Shown piece after piece: positions 1 through 9,473 of a stretch of DNA of 31,787 nucleotides. The position numbers were made by a program, and so were the translations under genes. The notes below the pieces were generated by a model. It was not told the DNA's origin and did no database searches. It saw only the letters and a list, made by a program, of their open reading frames with translations. The stretch lies in the IMG/VR virus record IMGVR_UViG_3300042691_022068, positions 1 to 31,787 of that record; one strand, given 5' to 3'. This stretch comes from a virus. Numbering within the stretch: position 1 is the stretch's first letter; every line of letters starts with the position of its first letter.

Positions 1-490
1 TTTTCATTGTGATGTTCTGTGCTTCATCAACGATTATGAATGTATCATCTATAGAGCGTCCGCGTATATAAGCAAGTGGCGTAATTTCTATAAGTTCATG
101 ATGAATAAGTTCATCTGTTAGCGGTTTACCAATTATCTTGTAGAAATTGTCCATAAAGGAAATCATAATAGGTTCCATCTTTTCTTTAAGAGTACCTTTG
201 AGAAAACCTATGTCTTCTCCTTCAAGAACTGTTACACTCTTTGCTACAATGATTTTCTTAAATTCGCCTTTCGCAAGTAAACGAAGAGATTCAGCACAGG
301 CAACATAAGTTTTACCAGTACCAGCTGGACCCGCACAAATAACGATTTGATTATTGTTTATTTGTTTAGCAAATTTCTTTTGATTCTCGGTTTTACATCT
401 AAGTGAAATATCCAAACGGGTAAGTAACCTCTGTTGTGGAGTCAACGAATCATATATCTCGTTGTTTGATGTTGATCTTCTTTTAGCCAT
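1..490 (-). CDS. phoH: PhoH-like P-loop ATPase (3' end outside window)
   Basis: The 163 visible N-terminal residues carry a Walker A motif GPAGTGKT (54-61) and a Walker B motif FIIVDEAQN (151-159), with KSVTVLEGEDIGFLKGTLKEK between them, the typical arrangement of PhoH-family ATPases. Phage PhoH proteins are common in large myoviruses; their role is unsettled, with RNA metabolism or helicase-type functions proposed. The start is the ATG at 488-490, preceded by an A-rich stretch without a Shine-Dalgarno motif. The C-terminal part, probably about 80-100 residues, lies beyond the window edge. It is the last gene seen in the minus-strand late operon, 13 bases after the Cys-rich gene. Family assignment is firm; the biological role is not. 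Confidence 0.93.
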   Translation of the reverse strand, partial: MAKRRSTSNNEIYDSLTPQQRLLTRLDISLRCKTENQKKFAKQINNNQIVICAGPAGTGKTYVACAESLRLLAKGEFKKIIVAKSVTVLEGEDIGFLKGTLKEKMEPIMISFMDNFYKIIGKPLTDELIHHELIEITPLAYIRGRSIDDTFIIVDEAQNITMK

Positions 491-503
491 AGGATTTGTT
501 TTT

Positions 504-758
504 TTACCACTTTTCTCCTGGGCATCTACATTCTACACATAGCACTTTTTTGTCAATCTGACAACCGCAACCGTTGAAGAAATCTCCATTAGGTTTCATA
601 CCGTGTTTTTCTGTGGAACATATAAACCCTTCTCGAAGTGGGCATGTTGCGCATATAGACATTCTAGTTTCTCCTAGCAATTTTATTTCAGGATCTAGTA
701 AGTTTACTGCGTTTAAAAAGCTGTTAAACCAGCCTTCAGCTATGTGTTTAAGAGCCAT
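504..758 (-). CDS. small Cys-rich, probable zinc-binding protein
   Basis: An 84-residue protein with eight cysteines (36, 39, 47, 64, 66, 74, 77, 79) arranged as CxxC...C...CxC...CxxCxC, ending in CPGEKW. The spacing suggests one or two bound zinc ions or a compact metal-binding knuckle. Small phage proteins with a CGC core and a terminal CPxxxW are familiar from large-phage genomes, but I know no function for them. It starts 3 bases after the HAD gene stop and precedes phoH, so it is probably translated from the same message. No signal peptide or membrane segment is visible. The start ATG has no Shine-Dalgarno sequence. Confidence 0.75.
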   Translation of the reverse strand: MALKHIAEGWFNSFLNAVNLLDPEIKLLGETRMSICATCPLREGFICSTEKHGMKPNGDFFNGCGCQIDKKVLCVECRCPGEKW

Positions 759-761
759 GTA

Positions 762-1346
762 TTAGACTTTAACCGTTTGTACTTTAACGTCTTTCTCTTT
801 CTCAATTTCTTTCGCAAGTGCTAAGTTGTCATCATTATCATCAAAGAATATGAAATCATTATATCCTTCTTCTACAAAACGATGTATAGCTTCTTTTTTC
901 TTTTCTGCGATGTTTCCCTTAAAACCATACTTTGGATCATTAACCGCGATAACTAAATCAGGGTGAATGTCAATTCCGTTTTCTAGGAAAAAATTACGAA
1001 TTAGAGCAGAGCTTGATCTTGCGGTAACTATCGATACATGAACACCATTGTTATAGAATTTGAGAAGCTCATCCATAATATGTGTAATGAAAGTGCTCTT
1101 TCTAAGAATATCAGCATCTTCAAATTCTTCAAAAGATAGCGTATGTTTTGGGTCTGTGTGTGCAAAATGGTTAAATTCAGCAGGCGTCATTTCTTTAAGA
1201 ACTCTTCCGTTTTTAGGGTCAAGAACTTTTATCTTTGCTGCTGAAATTATGAGGGTATCATCAAGGTCAAAAATCGCTAACTTTTCTGAGCGACCACCTT
1301 TGATTGTTGCTTCATTTAGAACTTTATGTATTCTTCTATTGACCAT
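762..1346 (-). CDS. HAD-superfamily phosphatase
   Basis: A 194-residue protein with all four HAD motifs in order: motif I DLDDT (27-31; nucleophile D27, acid/base D29), motif II VTAR (107-110; T108), a lysine region KKK (149-151), and motif IV FFDDNDDN (167-174). This is a minimal haloacid-dehalogenase phosphatase with a small cap insertion between motifs I and II. Related phage enzymes act as nucleotide or polynucleotide 3'-phosphatases, but the substrate cannot be read from sequence. The first 31 bases overlap the 3' end of the upstream structural gene. No later in-frame ATG lies before motif I, so the overlapping ATG is the likely start. It sits among structural genes but is probably enzymatic. 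Confidence 0.88.
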   Translation of the reverse strand: MVNRRIHKVLNEATIKGGRSEKLAIFDLDDTLIISAAKIKVLDPKNGRVLKEMTPAEFNHFAHTDPKHTLSFEEFEDADILRKSTFITHIMDELLKFYNNGVHVSIVTARSSSALIRNFFLENGIDIHPDLVIAVNDPKYGFKGNIAEKKKEAIHRFVEEGYNDFIFFDDNDDNLALAKEIEKEKDVKVQTVKV

Positions 1347-2671
1347 TCTGTGTATAGTTTATTTATCTCATCGTAAATTGCGGATATTGAAAAAGCCCAT
1401 GTATCACCTTGCGCAAATGTGCCCCAAACATTCGGATCAGCATAAAATCTAGCCCTAGTTGATGTTTTCTTTAACTTAGGAATAATTTTTCCGCTTGCAG
1501 GAAAACCAGCTCCAGTTACACCATCGTGTGTGTAAATCTTAGTATTAAGTATAGAAGATCTCCAAGCAGGCGTAATAACGATAGAGCCGAAGCCGTCAGC
1601 TCGTTTAACATTAATAGCAAGATAACGATCATTTCCTGGATAAACTTGAGTAACGCTATCTACGTAAAAATCACTTGTGCCTAGCAAAGAAGGCAACTTA
1701 TCTATGTATGATAGTCCTAAAGGAACAGGCCAGCCTTGTCCAGTCGAAAAATAATCAACAGTCTTGTTAGAATAAACATAAATTGTGTTTGTTCCAACAG
1801 TTGCATCGTAAACAGTAAATTCATTAATGATTAATTCGCCTTTATCATTTAATCTTGTTAATCCTATACTTGTGCTTCCAATAAATTCTATTGTTTTTTC
1901 GCAAGCAGCATCTGTACCAGGGTTTTCTATTTTTAAAGTGGTTACTACACCAGCGCCTACAAATGCCTTGATAGAAACATCAGGATTCTGAACTATACCC
2001 GGCACCTCATAAATAAAGTAGTTACTAGGTGCAGTTGTATCTCTTGCCATTATTCTATACTTACGGCTCTCTTGATTAACATCATCCCAGTAAAAATACA
2101 GATCTTGTGTATTACGATCGTATGATGCAGAAAAGTTTATTGGCGGGACTGCGTTATTAAAAGTGCTAGGATCTTGGTATAATTGTCTGTTCCAATAAAA
2201 TGTATCACCTGCTTCTAAAACAAGAGGGTCTCCTTGTATAACAGCACAGTTTAACATATATGTATAAGTATAAGTAGGACCTACTGCTATAAAACTTATA
2301 TTTTCCACATTTCCTATGTATCCTCTAACCCAATCATTAGCACTACTTTTAACTAAAAAAGGATCTCCGTTTTTAATTAGGTTTGACCCAAATAAACCTG
2401 GGTTAGTAGCTGGTGATGCACTTAATGTAGCAACATACTTAATAACGAATGTGAATACATTTAAGTTACCAGTTTCTCTTAAAGTAGAACTTACGCTAAA
2501 CACAGTTGCATCGTATGAAACGCTATAGTCATCGGTGGGCGTAATCTCTGAAGTAAAGATTTTCCCTTGTAGAGTACCAGCTGGTATATTACCATCTTCA
2601 ACAGAAGGCGGTCTTAATGATTGATCTTGGAAATCTGAGTAGATTTCTGGCGCATTATTACGTATTCTCAT
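1316..2671 (-). CDS. structural protein following the gp7-like gene (baseplate/fibre candidate)
   Basis: A 451-residue protein rich in beta-prone, Thr/Ser/Asn/Gly segments with few charged helices, which suits a phage surface or baseplate protein. I recognise no catalytic motif. Its start overlaps the end of the giant gp7-like gene by 14 bases, suggesting coupled translation. In T4 the gene after 7 is 8, a baseplate wedge protein of 334 residues, so a gp8-like role is possible by position only. The middle segment (about 180-240, including FSASYDRNTQDLYFYWDD) resembles a fibronectin-III-like sandwich, which would also suit a fibre or fibre-attachment protein. Structural nature is fairly safe; the exact role is open. 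Confidence 0.6.
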   Translation of the reverse strand: MRIRNNAPEIYSDFQDQSLRPPSVEDGNIPAGTLQGKIFTSEITPTDDYSVSYDATVFSVSSTLRETGNLNVFTFVIKYVATLSASPATNPGLFGSNLIKNGDPFLVKSSANDWVRGYIGNVENISFIAVGPTYTYTYMLNCAVIQGDPLVLEAGDTFYWNRQLYQDPSTFNNAVPPINFSASYDRNTQDLYFYWDDVNQESRKYRIMARDTTAPSNYFIYEVPGIVQNPDVSIKAFVGAGVVTTLKIENPGTDAACEKTIEFIGSTSIGLTRLNDKGELIINEFTVYDATVGTNTIYVYSNKTVDYFSTGQGWPVPLGLSYIDKLPSLLGTSDFYVDSVTQVYPGNDRYLAINVKRADGFGSIVITPAWRSSILNTKIYTHDGVTGAGFPASGKIIPKLKKTSTRARFYADPNVWGTFAQGDTWAFSISAIYDEINKLYTEWSIEEYIKF

Positions 2672-5600
2672 AGATGGTTAAAAAATCTTTTCTGGTGTAA
2701 TTCTTCTTATTACCGTTAGAATCAGTTATTTCCAATTCAATCGTAAACTTACCTGGGCGGTCAAATGTCCACATGATAGCAGGATCTGTTAATTCGACTA
2801 GAGTTTTTGTATCATCTGAAAGTTTCCAATAGAAACCGCTTTTTCCGGCAATTCTGCTAGCATCAGAAGAAAAGTAAACCGTTGAGCCTGAAGGCAATTT
2901 AACGGGTTCTATTCCTATATAAGTGTCTTCCCATCTCCAAGTACCACCTATAGCTGATTCGTATGGTAAACGATTAGATTGCGCTTCTGCAATTAAATCA
3001 TTGTCCCAAACAGGTAAAGCAGGCGGAGTTGGGTTCATGGTAAAACTATACTGTGGCGGTAAATCTGCAGCAGGATACCATCCACCTGGCAAAGCTAGAG
3101 GGTTGAGACCTTCATATTGATAAATTTGATAGTATCTGCTTGTCATCAAGAACTCTTTGAGTCCGCCTTCAAATGCACCTACAAGTCCAACTCCATAACC
3201 AAATTGCTTTGTAACATTCTTTAACGGATACGAGTGACAGATAGGTGTATTGACTAAATTAAGAGGATCTTCAAATGTAACACCGTTCTGACCTATTAGC
3301 CATCCTAAATGATCAGTACTAGGTGTTGATGCAACTGCATGTATCTTTAGGTTAGCAGCGTTTTGGAAAACCAACGTAAAGTCTACTAATTCATCAGAAT
3401 ACCATTCAACATCAAAAGAACTATTTACTTGCGTAAGAGTAGAAGCTGTGTCAAGTGTAAGAGATATGACACTTCCTTGAAACGAAGCAATTTCTACTAC
3501 ACGTGCAGGTAGTGCTGGTGAAACAGGAAGACCTGGTCCAGTAATGATTTCTCCTACGTAAATTTCATTTTCATTTAGGCCAGTGATTTTGCTAATTACA
3601 GCTGAACCGTTTTTAACATTACCAACAAAATTTAATTTCTTTGGTAGAGGATTAACCATTTGAATGTCATTGGGTGTAGCACCAACAAAAGGATAAACTT
3701 GAATTTCAGCAGCAGGTCCGGTAAATTCAGAAACTACTACATCAAACGGTATAGGTGCTGGGCCAGCACCGTTAGCATCTATAATAAGATCTGGGTAATC
3801 ATATGTATTTAGATAACCAAAGAATCTTTCTTTATCTACATTTTCTTCACCAAGTAATTCATATTCAAATCTTGAAAGCGCAGTGTTATCAGTTGCTCGT
3901 AATTCATAAAGAGCTTGCGACCATTTTTCTCCGTTTGACATACCACCAATGATTCCTTGGAAAAAGAATGTTATGTCATTGTTGAATTGTATACTACCGT
4001 TTTGGTCAACACCAGTTATGATAAAGTCACAAGCAATTCTTTCTTGAAAATCTACAGTATCCCATGTATGATAACAACTTTCATCCCATGTAACTGTTCT
4101 GTAGTTCTTCCATTGCTGAACCAGAGTGCCTATTTTAGTTTCAGCAAAGTCTTCATCAAACTTTCTTTGCATAACTTGAAATGATGAAGAACTTCTTAAA
4201 AGCTCAGATTCAATATCGTCTACGGTTATGATAGTGTTTGTTGTATTTCTCCAATATCCTGTGTTAGTTACAAGAAGAGAATAATCGCCAGAAGCAATAC
4301 CATGATCGTAATACCACCCAGTTCCCGCGGTAGTTACAGCAAACTCAGGAGCAAGCGCGTTATTAAAATCTCCACTTGAAGGGTACATGTTAAAGTCCAT
4401 ATAAATCTCTGCATTACCTCCAGAGTTTTGCCCTAAGTAAGTTCTTGTTGGGAATTCATTGTATTCATATTCTATCCATATACTTGCACCACCACTTTGC
4501 CATGTTGCTAGTTGAGAAGTTAGACCGTCAATATCGCCACCGTCAAGTGCTACAAAATCAATTACATGAACTCCTGTATAGCCAGCAGGTAATCCTCCCC
4601 AAATATCAAAAGGGTGGCCCGTGTTACTTGTGTCAAAGAAAACGTGAGTAGTTCTAAGACGTTGCTCATATATTCTTCCTAAAAGAGGATCCTGCACATA
4701 AATGGTAATAACAGAAAAACCAGGTGTGATTTCTGCTGTTGGATCAGCTGGAAGACATCCAGGTAAACCTAAAGCAGGAGTTGCGCTAAGTATGTATAAC
4801 TTACCTATGTGGTCATAAATAAGAGGATCATTAATTGGACTTCCTTTGATAACCCATGTAGAATTTGCTGGAGTAGAATCCCAAATCAAGTTTCCATTTA
4901 CCAAGTTATCACCACGATATTGATAAATCATTCCTAATTCACCGCCATCATAATAAATTGAATCAGTACCTCCGCCGTTTAAAGTTATGTTATTTGGCTG
5001 CCCTGCGAGAGGGAGAGTATCTTTACCTATAATTTGTGTGCGATATCTCTTAGGAATATCATCAGCACCAAACAGACGAATGTAATCACCTATCACAATA
5101 CCATTAGGATTGGTAACTGCATTATAGATTTGATCACCAGCAAGAACAACCGTTCCACCAACCTCTCTTAAAACTTGCCATGTAGTAGGGCTGTTAGTAA
5201 ATGCAGAAGGCGGTATAGCAGTAAGTTCAATTTCAGTTTGCCCGGGTGTTCCGTAATTTGCATTTAGAACTTCTAACTGATATGTAACTCCGTCGCGTCG
5301 AATGAATATCCAATCATTAGGATTAATTGCAGGTTCTATTTCAGGGTACGCTCTTTGACCTGATACAACGATTGTTGGGTTAAGAGTTGATGGAGTAGTT
5401 GTAGAATCTGTATATGAAATAACTGGACCTTCAACATTATCTTCAGGCGAAACCTGAATAACATCAACAGGCACCTTTATCGGATAGTTATATTCATTAA
5501 CTCTATTTAAGTTCCCGGTTTCTAAACTGTCCCATCTTACACGAGCAGAATCCCATGTAGTTAATGTAAATGCGGGGTTTACCCATCTACCAAAAGCATT

Positions 5601-8600
5601 TTCCCAATTATAGCGAATTCCTTCTGGTAACACCGGTTGAAGATCTACAGGATTGGGTTCAAACTCAGGTATTGGCGGTTGATAGTACTCATCCCAAGTA
5701 TCAACGCATCCTTCAATATATCTTGCTACGTACGCATATGTAGCGTCAGGTAATACAACCTCTATAAAATTATTCTTAATTTCATTAATAAAGTTGTTAT
5801 CAGTATCATATGCAATCATTTCAACAGTATACTTTCCAACATAAGGAAGTATAAGTTGATGATTGATTAAATCGTCTATAGGTTTAATTCCTGAAAAGTA
5901 ATTAAACTGGTGAATAGGATTTTCTGGCGCAGTTAAAGTTACTTTCCATTCCATCTGATAGAAATCGCCTCTTCCTAATTCATCCCATGTATACAAGTTC
6001 CCAACATGCCCACCTTTCGGCGAGATCGTTGGTGCTGATGTATATCCACTACCTGGGTTAGTAACACTTACGCCTTCGTGAATTTCAATCTCATCACCAG
6101 CAACAGTAGTAATTACAACCGGTGAACCGTCAAATTTTGTAAGTATTACTTGAGAAAACGGTTGGTTTACGGCACTTACAATAGTTCCTTCCGGTATGCC
6201 AGGGCCTTTTATGATTCTGTTAGGACTTACAACATTGCTACCCGTAGCAGGTAATAGTGGAGACAAGTCCAAAACATTTCCTGCAACAGCAGTTACAGTA
6301 AAGTTAAGAATTTTAAGTTGCCCGTTTCTTAATTCAGCAGGCGCAGATAAACCACAGACTTCTCCACCAGTTCCATCACCTCCGCCTACAACAAATGTTG
6401 GTGCATATCTGTAAACATTACCAGGACTAACAATTTCAACAGCTAATAGCTGCCCAGATCCTGAAGGCAGTTCACTTACATAACCTTTAAGTACTGCGTC
6501 GCTTCCACCACCAAGAGAGTTCCATGTATACGGAACTTCATCCCATGTAATATCAAATGCTGTTTTTAAGTCAAGCGGTGCTCCTACAGGAGAACCAGCA
6601 ACATTAATAAACCCAAAGATTGGTGCGTTATCATTTAGATAACCTACCGGTGAATTATTTACCGTTATTAAGTCTAAGTTAATAGCTGATCCTATATTCG
6701 GTAAAATGTCAACAGTTGGTATGTTGCTATACTTAATTCCTTTTGTAGTAAAACCTATGCTCTCAAGTTCGAATGGTATGTCTGTTGATAAACAGTTAAA
6801 TCCTTGAGCAGAAGCAGCAACATATTGAGTACCAGAGATTCTTGAAACGCTTGCCTGTGAAAACCCGGATGTAGGCAAAGAAGAATAGTTTGATCCTTGA
6901 TGTAATCCTGATTGTATTGCAAAGTTAGTTACTTCACCATTAGGACCAACAGTATTAACTGTGATTCTTATCGGCACTTCATAAACTCCTCCGCTTAAAG
7001 TAATAACGTCACCAGGTTGATAACCGACACCGCTTGGTGTAAGAGGCGCAATAATTCCTAAAGAATATGCACGCATCTTTGTGTAACCGCTTGCTTGCTG
7101 ATACGCTTGTCCAGGAAAAGATACCTGAGGAATCTGTCCCCAATAAGGACCTCCCGGCGTTGCTACAAGAGCATTGTTTATGTTATACTTATTTGTGTAT
7201 TCTCCAAGTAAATCAAAGTATGGCGGAGAAGGTAAAGTTTCATCTGGGTCAAAAGGAATAGTACTCTCAACTTCAATAGTCTTCTTATCAGCATCAAAGT
7301 CAATTTGACGAGTAAGATCTACATTAAAGTAGTTGCTTGGATCATTCCAAGAATTTACAGAATATCTGTCGTAATAAACACCTTCTCCAGTAATATCAAC
7401 TATTCTTGAGTTAAGAGGTAAGAATTTCTCTTTTAAGTATCTCTTAAGTGCAAATAGTTTAATTAAGACTTCTTCATTAGTATATTCAAATGCGTCTTGT
7501 GTAAGAGGCATTCCAAAACTATCAAATTCTCCGCTGTCTTTAATTAAGTCATAAAATAAACCAAATCTACTTGTCTTCTTGTAATGCTTGCTGGGAACAA
7601 GATTAACTTCTTGCTTTGTGTTACCCTTATCTTTTAACTGAAAAGGGATTTGTACTTGTCTGTACTTGCCAAAATACTCATCGTCTTCGTTAACATTTAA
7701 GAAGTATTCTTTGACGCGAATATCATAATAACCAAACCAGTTAAGCATGTTAACCAATCCTTTGTATGATCCTACATAAGGCCAGATGTTATTGCCTTCA
7801 AGCAACATTTCTTTTCTCTTTGCGTTGAGAAGAACGTTGTCCGGCAAATCTTCGTTTACATCAGAATCTCTAAGAATAAGTTCTTGTTCAAAATCTACAT
7901 CACGGCCAAAGTTCTGAAGCAAAAGACCTAATCTTTCATCTTCAGCAACAGTTTCTCCTTCGTATAAACCAAAGAATACTCTTACAGGAGTTGGGTATGT
8001 AACGTCATCAAGATTAATTTGCGCAGCATAAACACCTTCGTAATCAGCTCTTAGTCCTATGTTAAAAGCAAGAGCATTTTGATAGATTCTTTGGTATACA
8101 GTTCTTTGATAAGTACCGTTACCTGTTGGAAAAGTATCAACGGGTGTACCTTCTTGTGGGTCATCTACCTCAAAAAACTGTTCTCTGAATTTTTCTATAG
8201 TCGGGTAATCTTCATTGTATACTACATCAAACAAGAAAAATTCTTCGTCGCTAGACGGATCTAATGAAATTCTAAACAAAGGAATTACACCAAATCTCAT
8301 AGTGCTTGTTAGCGTAGGAGGGAGAATTTGCGATGATTCAAAAACAAGTTCTGTCGGTGATACTTTAACAAGTTCATGTCTTCCGTCCAAAGAAGAAGAA
8401 CCTAATGTATCAAAAATTCTTATAGTATTACCTACACGTAAATTATGAGGTTTGAAGAACTCGATGTTTACGCTACCAGTAGGTAAACTTTGACTGATAG
8501 TAACAGTATTATATGTTGTATCAATAGAAGAAACAAAGGCTATGTCAGAAATTCCTGTTCCGACCACAAACATTCCAACTTCTATAAGAGATATCGTTGC

Positions 8601-9200
8601 AGGCGGTATGCCCCAGATAACAGAAGGCTTATTCTGCAATACGTTACCAGATGCAGAAATAGTAGATATTTTAACAGTAGCGCTTGTTCCGTTAGCTGAA
8701 TAACTTTGAATATCAAAAGGTCCGTATTCATCAGAACGAGGAAAGCAATATGCTTCGTTACCGTTTGCATCAAATACATTTTCTACTATAAACAATTGGT
8801 CAGTTGCGACCAAGCCAGTAGATACTGGTTCTAAAAATTGATTAGTAAATAAGAAAGAAGATGTATAAGAAAAACCTGAGTTTTCTATAGGATATGTAAC
8901 ATTAAAAGATGTTATTACACCGCTTATAGAAAGAGTTAAATCTATAGGATCCGTTGTCCAAGTTGCACCTGATTGCGCATCTTCGAATTTTAAGTAAGTA
9001 CCAGGATTATACCCTTGACCGCCTGCCAAAATCTCTACATAGATGATTCTGCCAGCTATGTCAGTATACGCATTGATAAGTGCGCCGTTCCCTTTTATGT
9101 CTCCGGGATCGACAACAGTAACGACAATCGATTTTGACTCAGTAGGTGATAAGCTGTTACCTTTCTTATCAAATAATCTTAGTTTATTTACTAATAACAT
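2658..9200 (-). CDS. giant gp7/gpI-like baseplate wedge protein with C-terminal repeats
   Basis: At 2180 residues this is the largest gene in the window; T4 gp7 has 1032. It follows the gp6-like gene with only a 90-codon ORF between, the T4 6-7 order. Around residues 465-500 the motif YVGSYKGLVNMLNWFGYYD resembles the KGT...A...LG signature of P2 gpI, the gp7 counterpart. The remaining two thirds is a mosaic. It has GxGYxxxP turns near residues 55, 760 and 1050, about six TWDE/TWDS-type motifs between about 885 and 1710, and PKD-like strands near 1125 and at the extreme C-terminus (GKFTIELEITDSNGN). It probably forms a wedge backbone with exposed beta-domains. The start ATG shares its A with the preceding stop (TAATG). 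The wedge role is inferred from order plus the motif. Confidence 0.7.
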   Translation of the reverse strand: MLLVNKLRLFDKKGNSLSPTESKSIVVTVVDPGDIKGNGALINAYTDIAGRIIYVEILAGGQGYNPGTYLKFEDAQSGATWTTDPIDLTLSISGVITSFNVTYPIENSGFSYTSSFLFTNQFLEPVSTGLVATDQLFIVENVFDANGNEAYCFPRSDEYGPFDIQSYSANGTSATVKISTISASGNVLQNKPSVIWGIPPATISLIEVGMFVVGTGISDIAFVSSIDTTYNTVTISQSLPTGSVNIEFFKPHNLRVGNTIRIFDTLGSSSLDGRHELVKVSPTELVFESSQILPPTLTSTMRFGVIPLFRISLDPSSDEEFFLFDVVYNEDYPTIEKFREQFFEVDDPQEGTPVDTFPTGNGTYQRTVYQRIYQNALAFNIGLRADYEGVYAAQINLDDVTYPTPVRVFFGLYEGETVAEDERLGLLLQNFGRDVDFEQELILRDSDVNEDLPDNVLLNAKRKEMLLEGNNIWPYVGSYKGLVNMLNWFGYYDIRVKEYFLNVNEDDEYFGKYRQVQIPFQLKDKGNTKQEVNLVPSKHYKKTSRFGLFYDLIKDSGEFDSFGMPLTQDAFEYTNEEVLIKLFALKRYLKEKFLPLNSRIVDITGEGVYYDRYSVNSWNDPSNYFNVDLTRQIDFDADKKTIEVESTIPFDPDETLPSPPYFDLLGEYTNKYNINNALVATPGGPYWGQIPQVSFPGQAYQQASGYTKMRAYSLGIIAPLTPSGVGYQPGDVITLSGGVYEVPIRITVNTVGPNGEVTNFAIQSGLHQGSNYSSLPTSGFSQASVSRISGTQYVAASAQGFNCLSTDIPFELESIGFTTKGIKYSNIPTVDILPNIGSAINLDLITVNNSPVGYLNDNAPIFGFINVAGSPVGAPLDLKTAFDITWDEVPYTWNSLGGGSDAVLKGYVSELPSGSGQLLAVEIVSPGNVYRYAPTFVVGGGDGTGGEVCGLSAPAELRNGQLKILNFTVTAVAGNVLDLSPLLPATGSNVVSPNRIIKGPGIPEGTIVSAVNQPFSQVILTKFDGSPVVITTVAGDEIEIHEGVSVTNPGSGYTSAPTISPKGGHVGNLYTWDELGRGDFYQMEWKVTLTAPENPIHQFNYFSGIKPIDDLINHQLILPYVGKYTVEMIAYDTDNNFINEIKNNFIEVVLPDATYAYVARYIEGCVDTWDEYYQPPIPEFEPNPVDLQPVLPEGIRYNWENAFGRWVNPAFTLTTWDSARVRWDSLETGNLNRVNEYNYPIKVPVDVIQVSPEDNVEGPVISYTDSTTTPSTLNPTIVVSGQRAYPEIEPAINPNDWIFIRRDGVTYQLEVLNANYGTPGQTEIELTAIPPSAFTNSPTTWQVLREVGGTVVLAGDQIYNAVTNPNGIVIGDYIRLFGADDIPKRYRTQIIGKDTLPLAGQPNNITLNGGGTDSIYYDGGELGMIYQYRGDNLVNGNLIWDSTPANSTWVIKGSPINDPLIYDHIGKLYILSATPALGLPGCLPADPTAEITPGFSVITIYVQDPLLGRIYEQRLRTTHVFFDTSNTGHPFDIWGGLPAGYTGVHVIDFVALDGGDIDGLTSQLATWQSGGASIWIEYEYNEFPTRTYLGQNSGGNAEIYMDFNMYPSSGDFNNALAPEFAVTTAGTGWYYDHGIASGDYSLLVTNTGYWRNTTNTIITVDDIESELLRSSSSFQVMQRKFDEDFAETKIGTLVQQWKNYRTVTWDESCYHTWDTVDFQERIACDFIITGVDQNGSIQFNNDITFFFQGIIGGMSNGEKWSQALYELRATDNTALSRFEYELLGEENVDKERFFGYLNTYDYPDLIIDANGAGPAPIPFDVVVSEFTGPAAEIQVYPFVGATPNDIQMVNPLPKKLNFVGNVKNGSAVISKITGLNENEIYVGEIITGPGLPVSPALPARVVEIASFQGSVISLTLDTASTLTQVNSSFDVEWYSDELVDFTLVFQNAANLKIHAVASTPSTDHLGWLIGQNGVTFEDPLNLVNTPICHSYPLKNVTKQFGYGVGLVGAFEGGLKEFLMTSRYYQIYQYEGLNPLALPGGWYPAADLPPQYSFTMNPTPPALPVWDNDLIAEAQSNRLPYESAIGGTWRWEDTYIGIEPVKLPSGSTVYFSSDASRIAGKSGFYWKLSDDTKTLVELTDPAIMWTFDRPGKFTIELEITDSNGNKKNYTRKDFLTIYENT
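4081..6549 (-). repeat. dispersed repeat encoding T-W-D-E motifs
   Basis: The plus-strand 12-mer TCATCCCATGTA occurs exactly at 4081-4092, 5980-5991 and 6538-6549. Near copies lie at about 4062 and 5550, and a variant at about 5690. On the coding strand it spells the recurrent protein motif T-W-D-(E/S/T) of the giant baseplate protein. The repeats are spaced irregularly by hundreds of bases, so they look like a recurring structural motif in related domains and not a tandem array. Confidence 0.6.
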
Positions 9201-9472
9201 TAATTCAAGTACTTATAGTTCTTATCTACCGTATAGTTAAAAGCTTTCTTGATGTTGCTTGCATAGTCCATTATATAAGCAATGAACTTTTGAAATTCAC
9301 CTATGATAGCCTCTCTTTTTGGATCATTAAGAAGATAAAATGAAACAGATCTTTTGATTGAATTATTTCTCCAATCGTAACCAGTATTCTTTAAGTCATC
9401 AAACTGATGATATGTATACTGATAGTAACTCTGCCTTGTTAAGTATGCTCCTTTTCTAGGTTCTGTTGCCAT
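9200..9472 (-). CDS. small protein between the gp6- and gp7-like genes, unknown
   Basis: A 90-residue basic, Tyr-rich protein (for example RQSYYQYTYHQFDDL near the N-terminus) with a probable amphipathic helix at about 50-80. I recognise no family. Its position, wedged between the gp6-like and gp7-like wedge genes with a TAATG stop-start overlap to the latter, suggests a minor baseplate wedge component or assembly factor. The start lies one base after the gp6-like stop. T4 has no equivalent small gene at this point. The ORF is very likely real because it closes the gap between two certain genes exactly. Confidence 0.65.
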   Translation of the reverse strand: MATEPRKGAYLTRQSYYQYTYHQFDDLKNTGYDWRNNSIKRSVSFYLLNDPKREAIIGEFQKFIAYIMDYASNIKKAFNYTVDKNYKYLN

Positions 9473-9473
9473 C

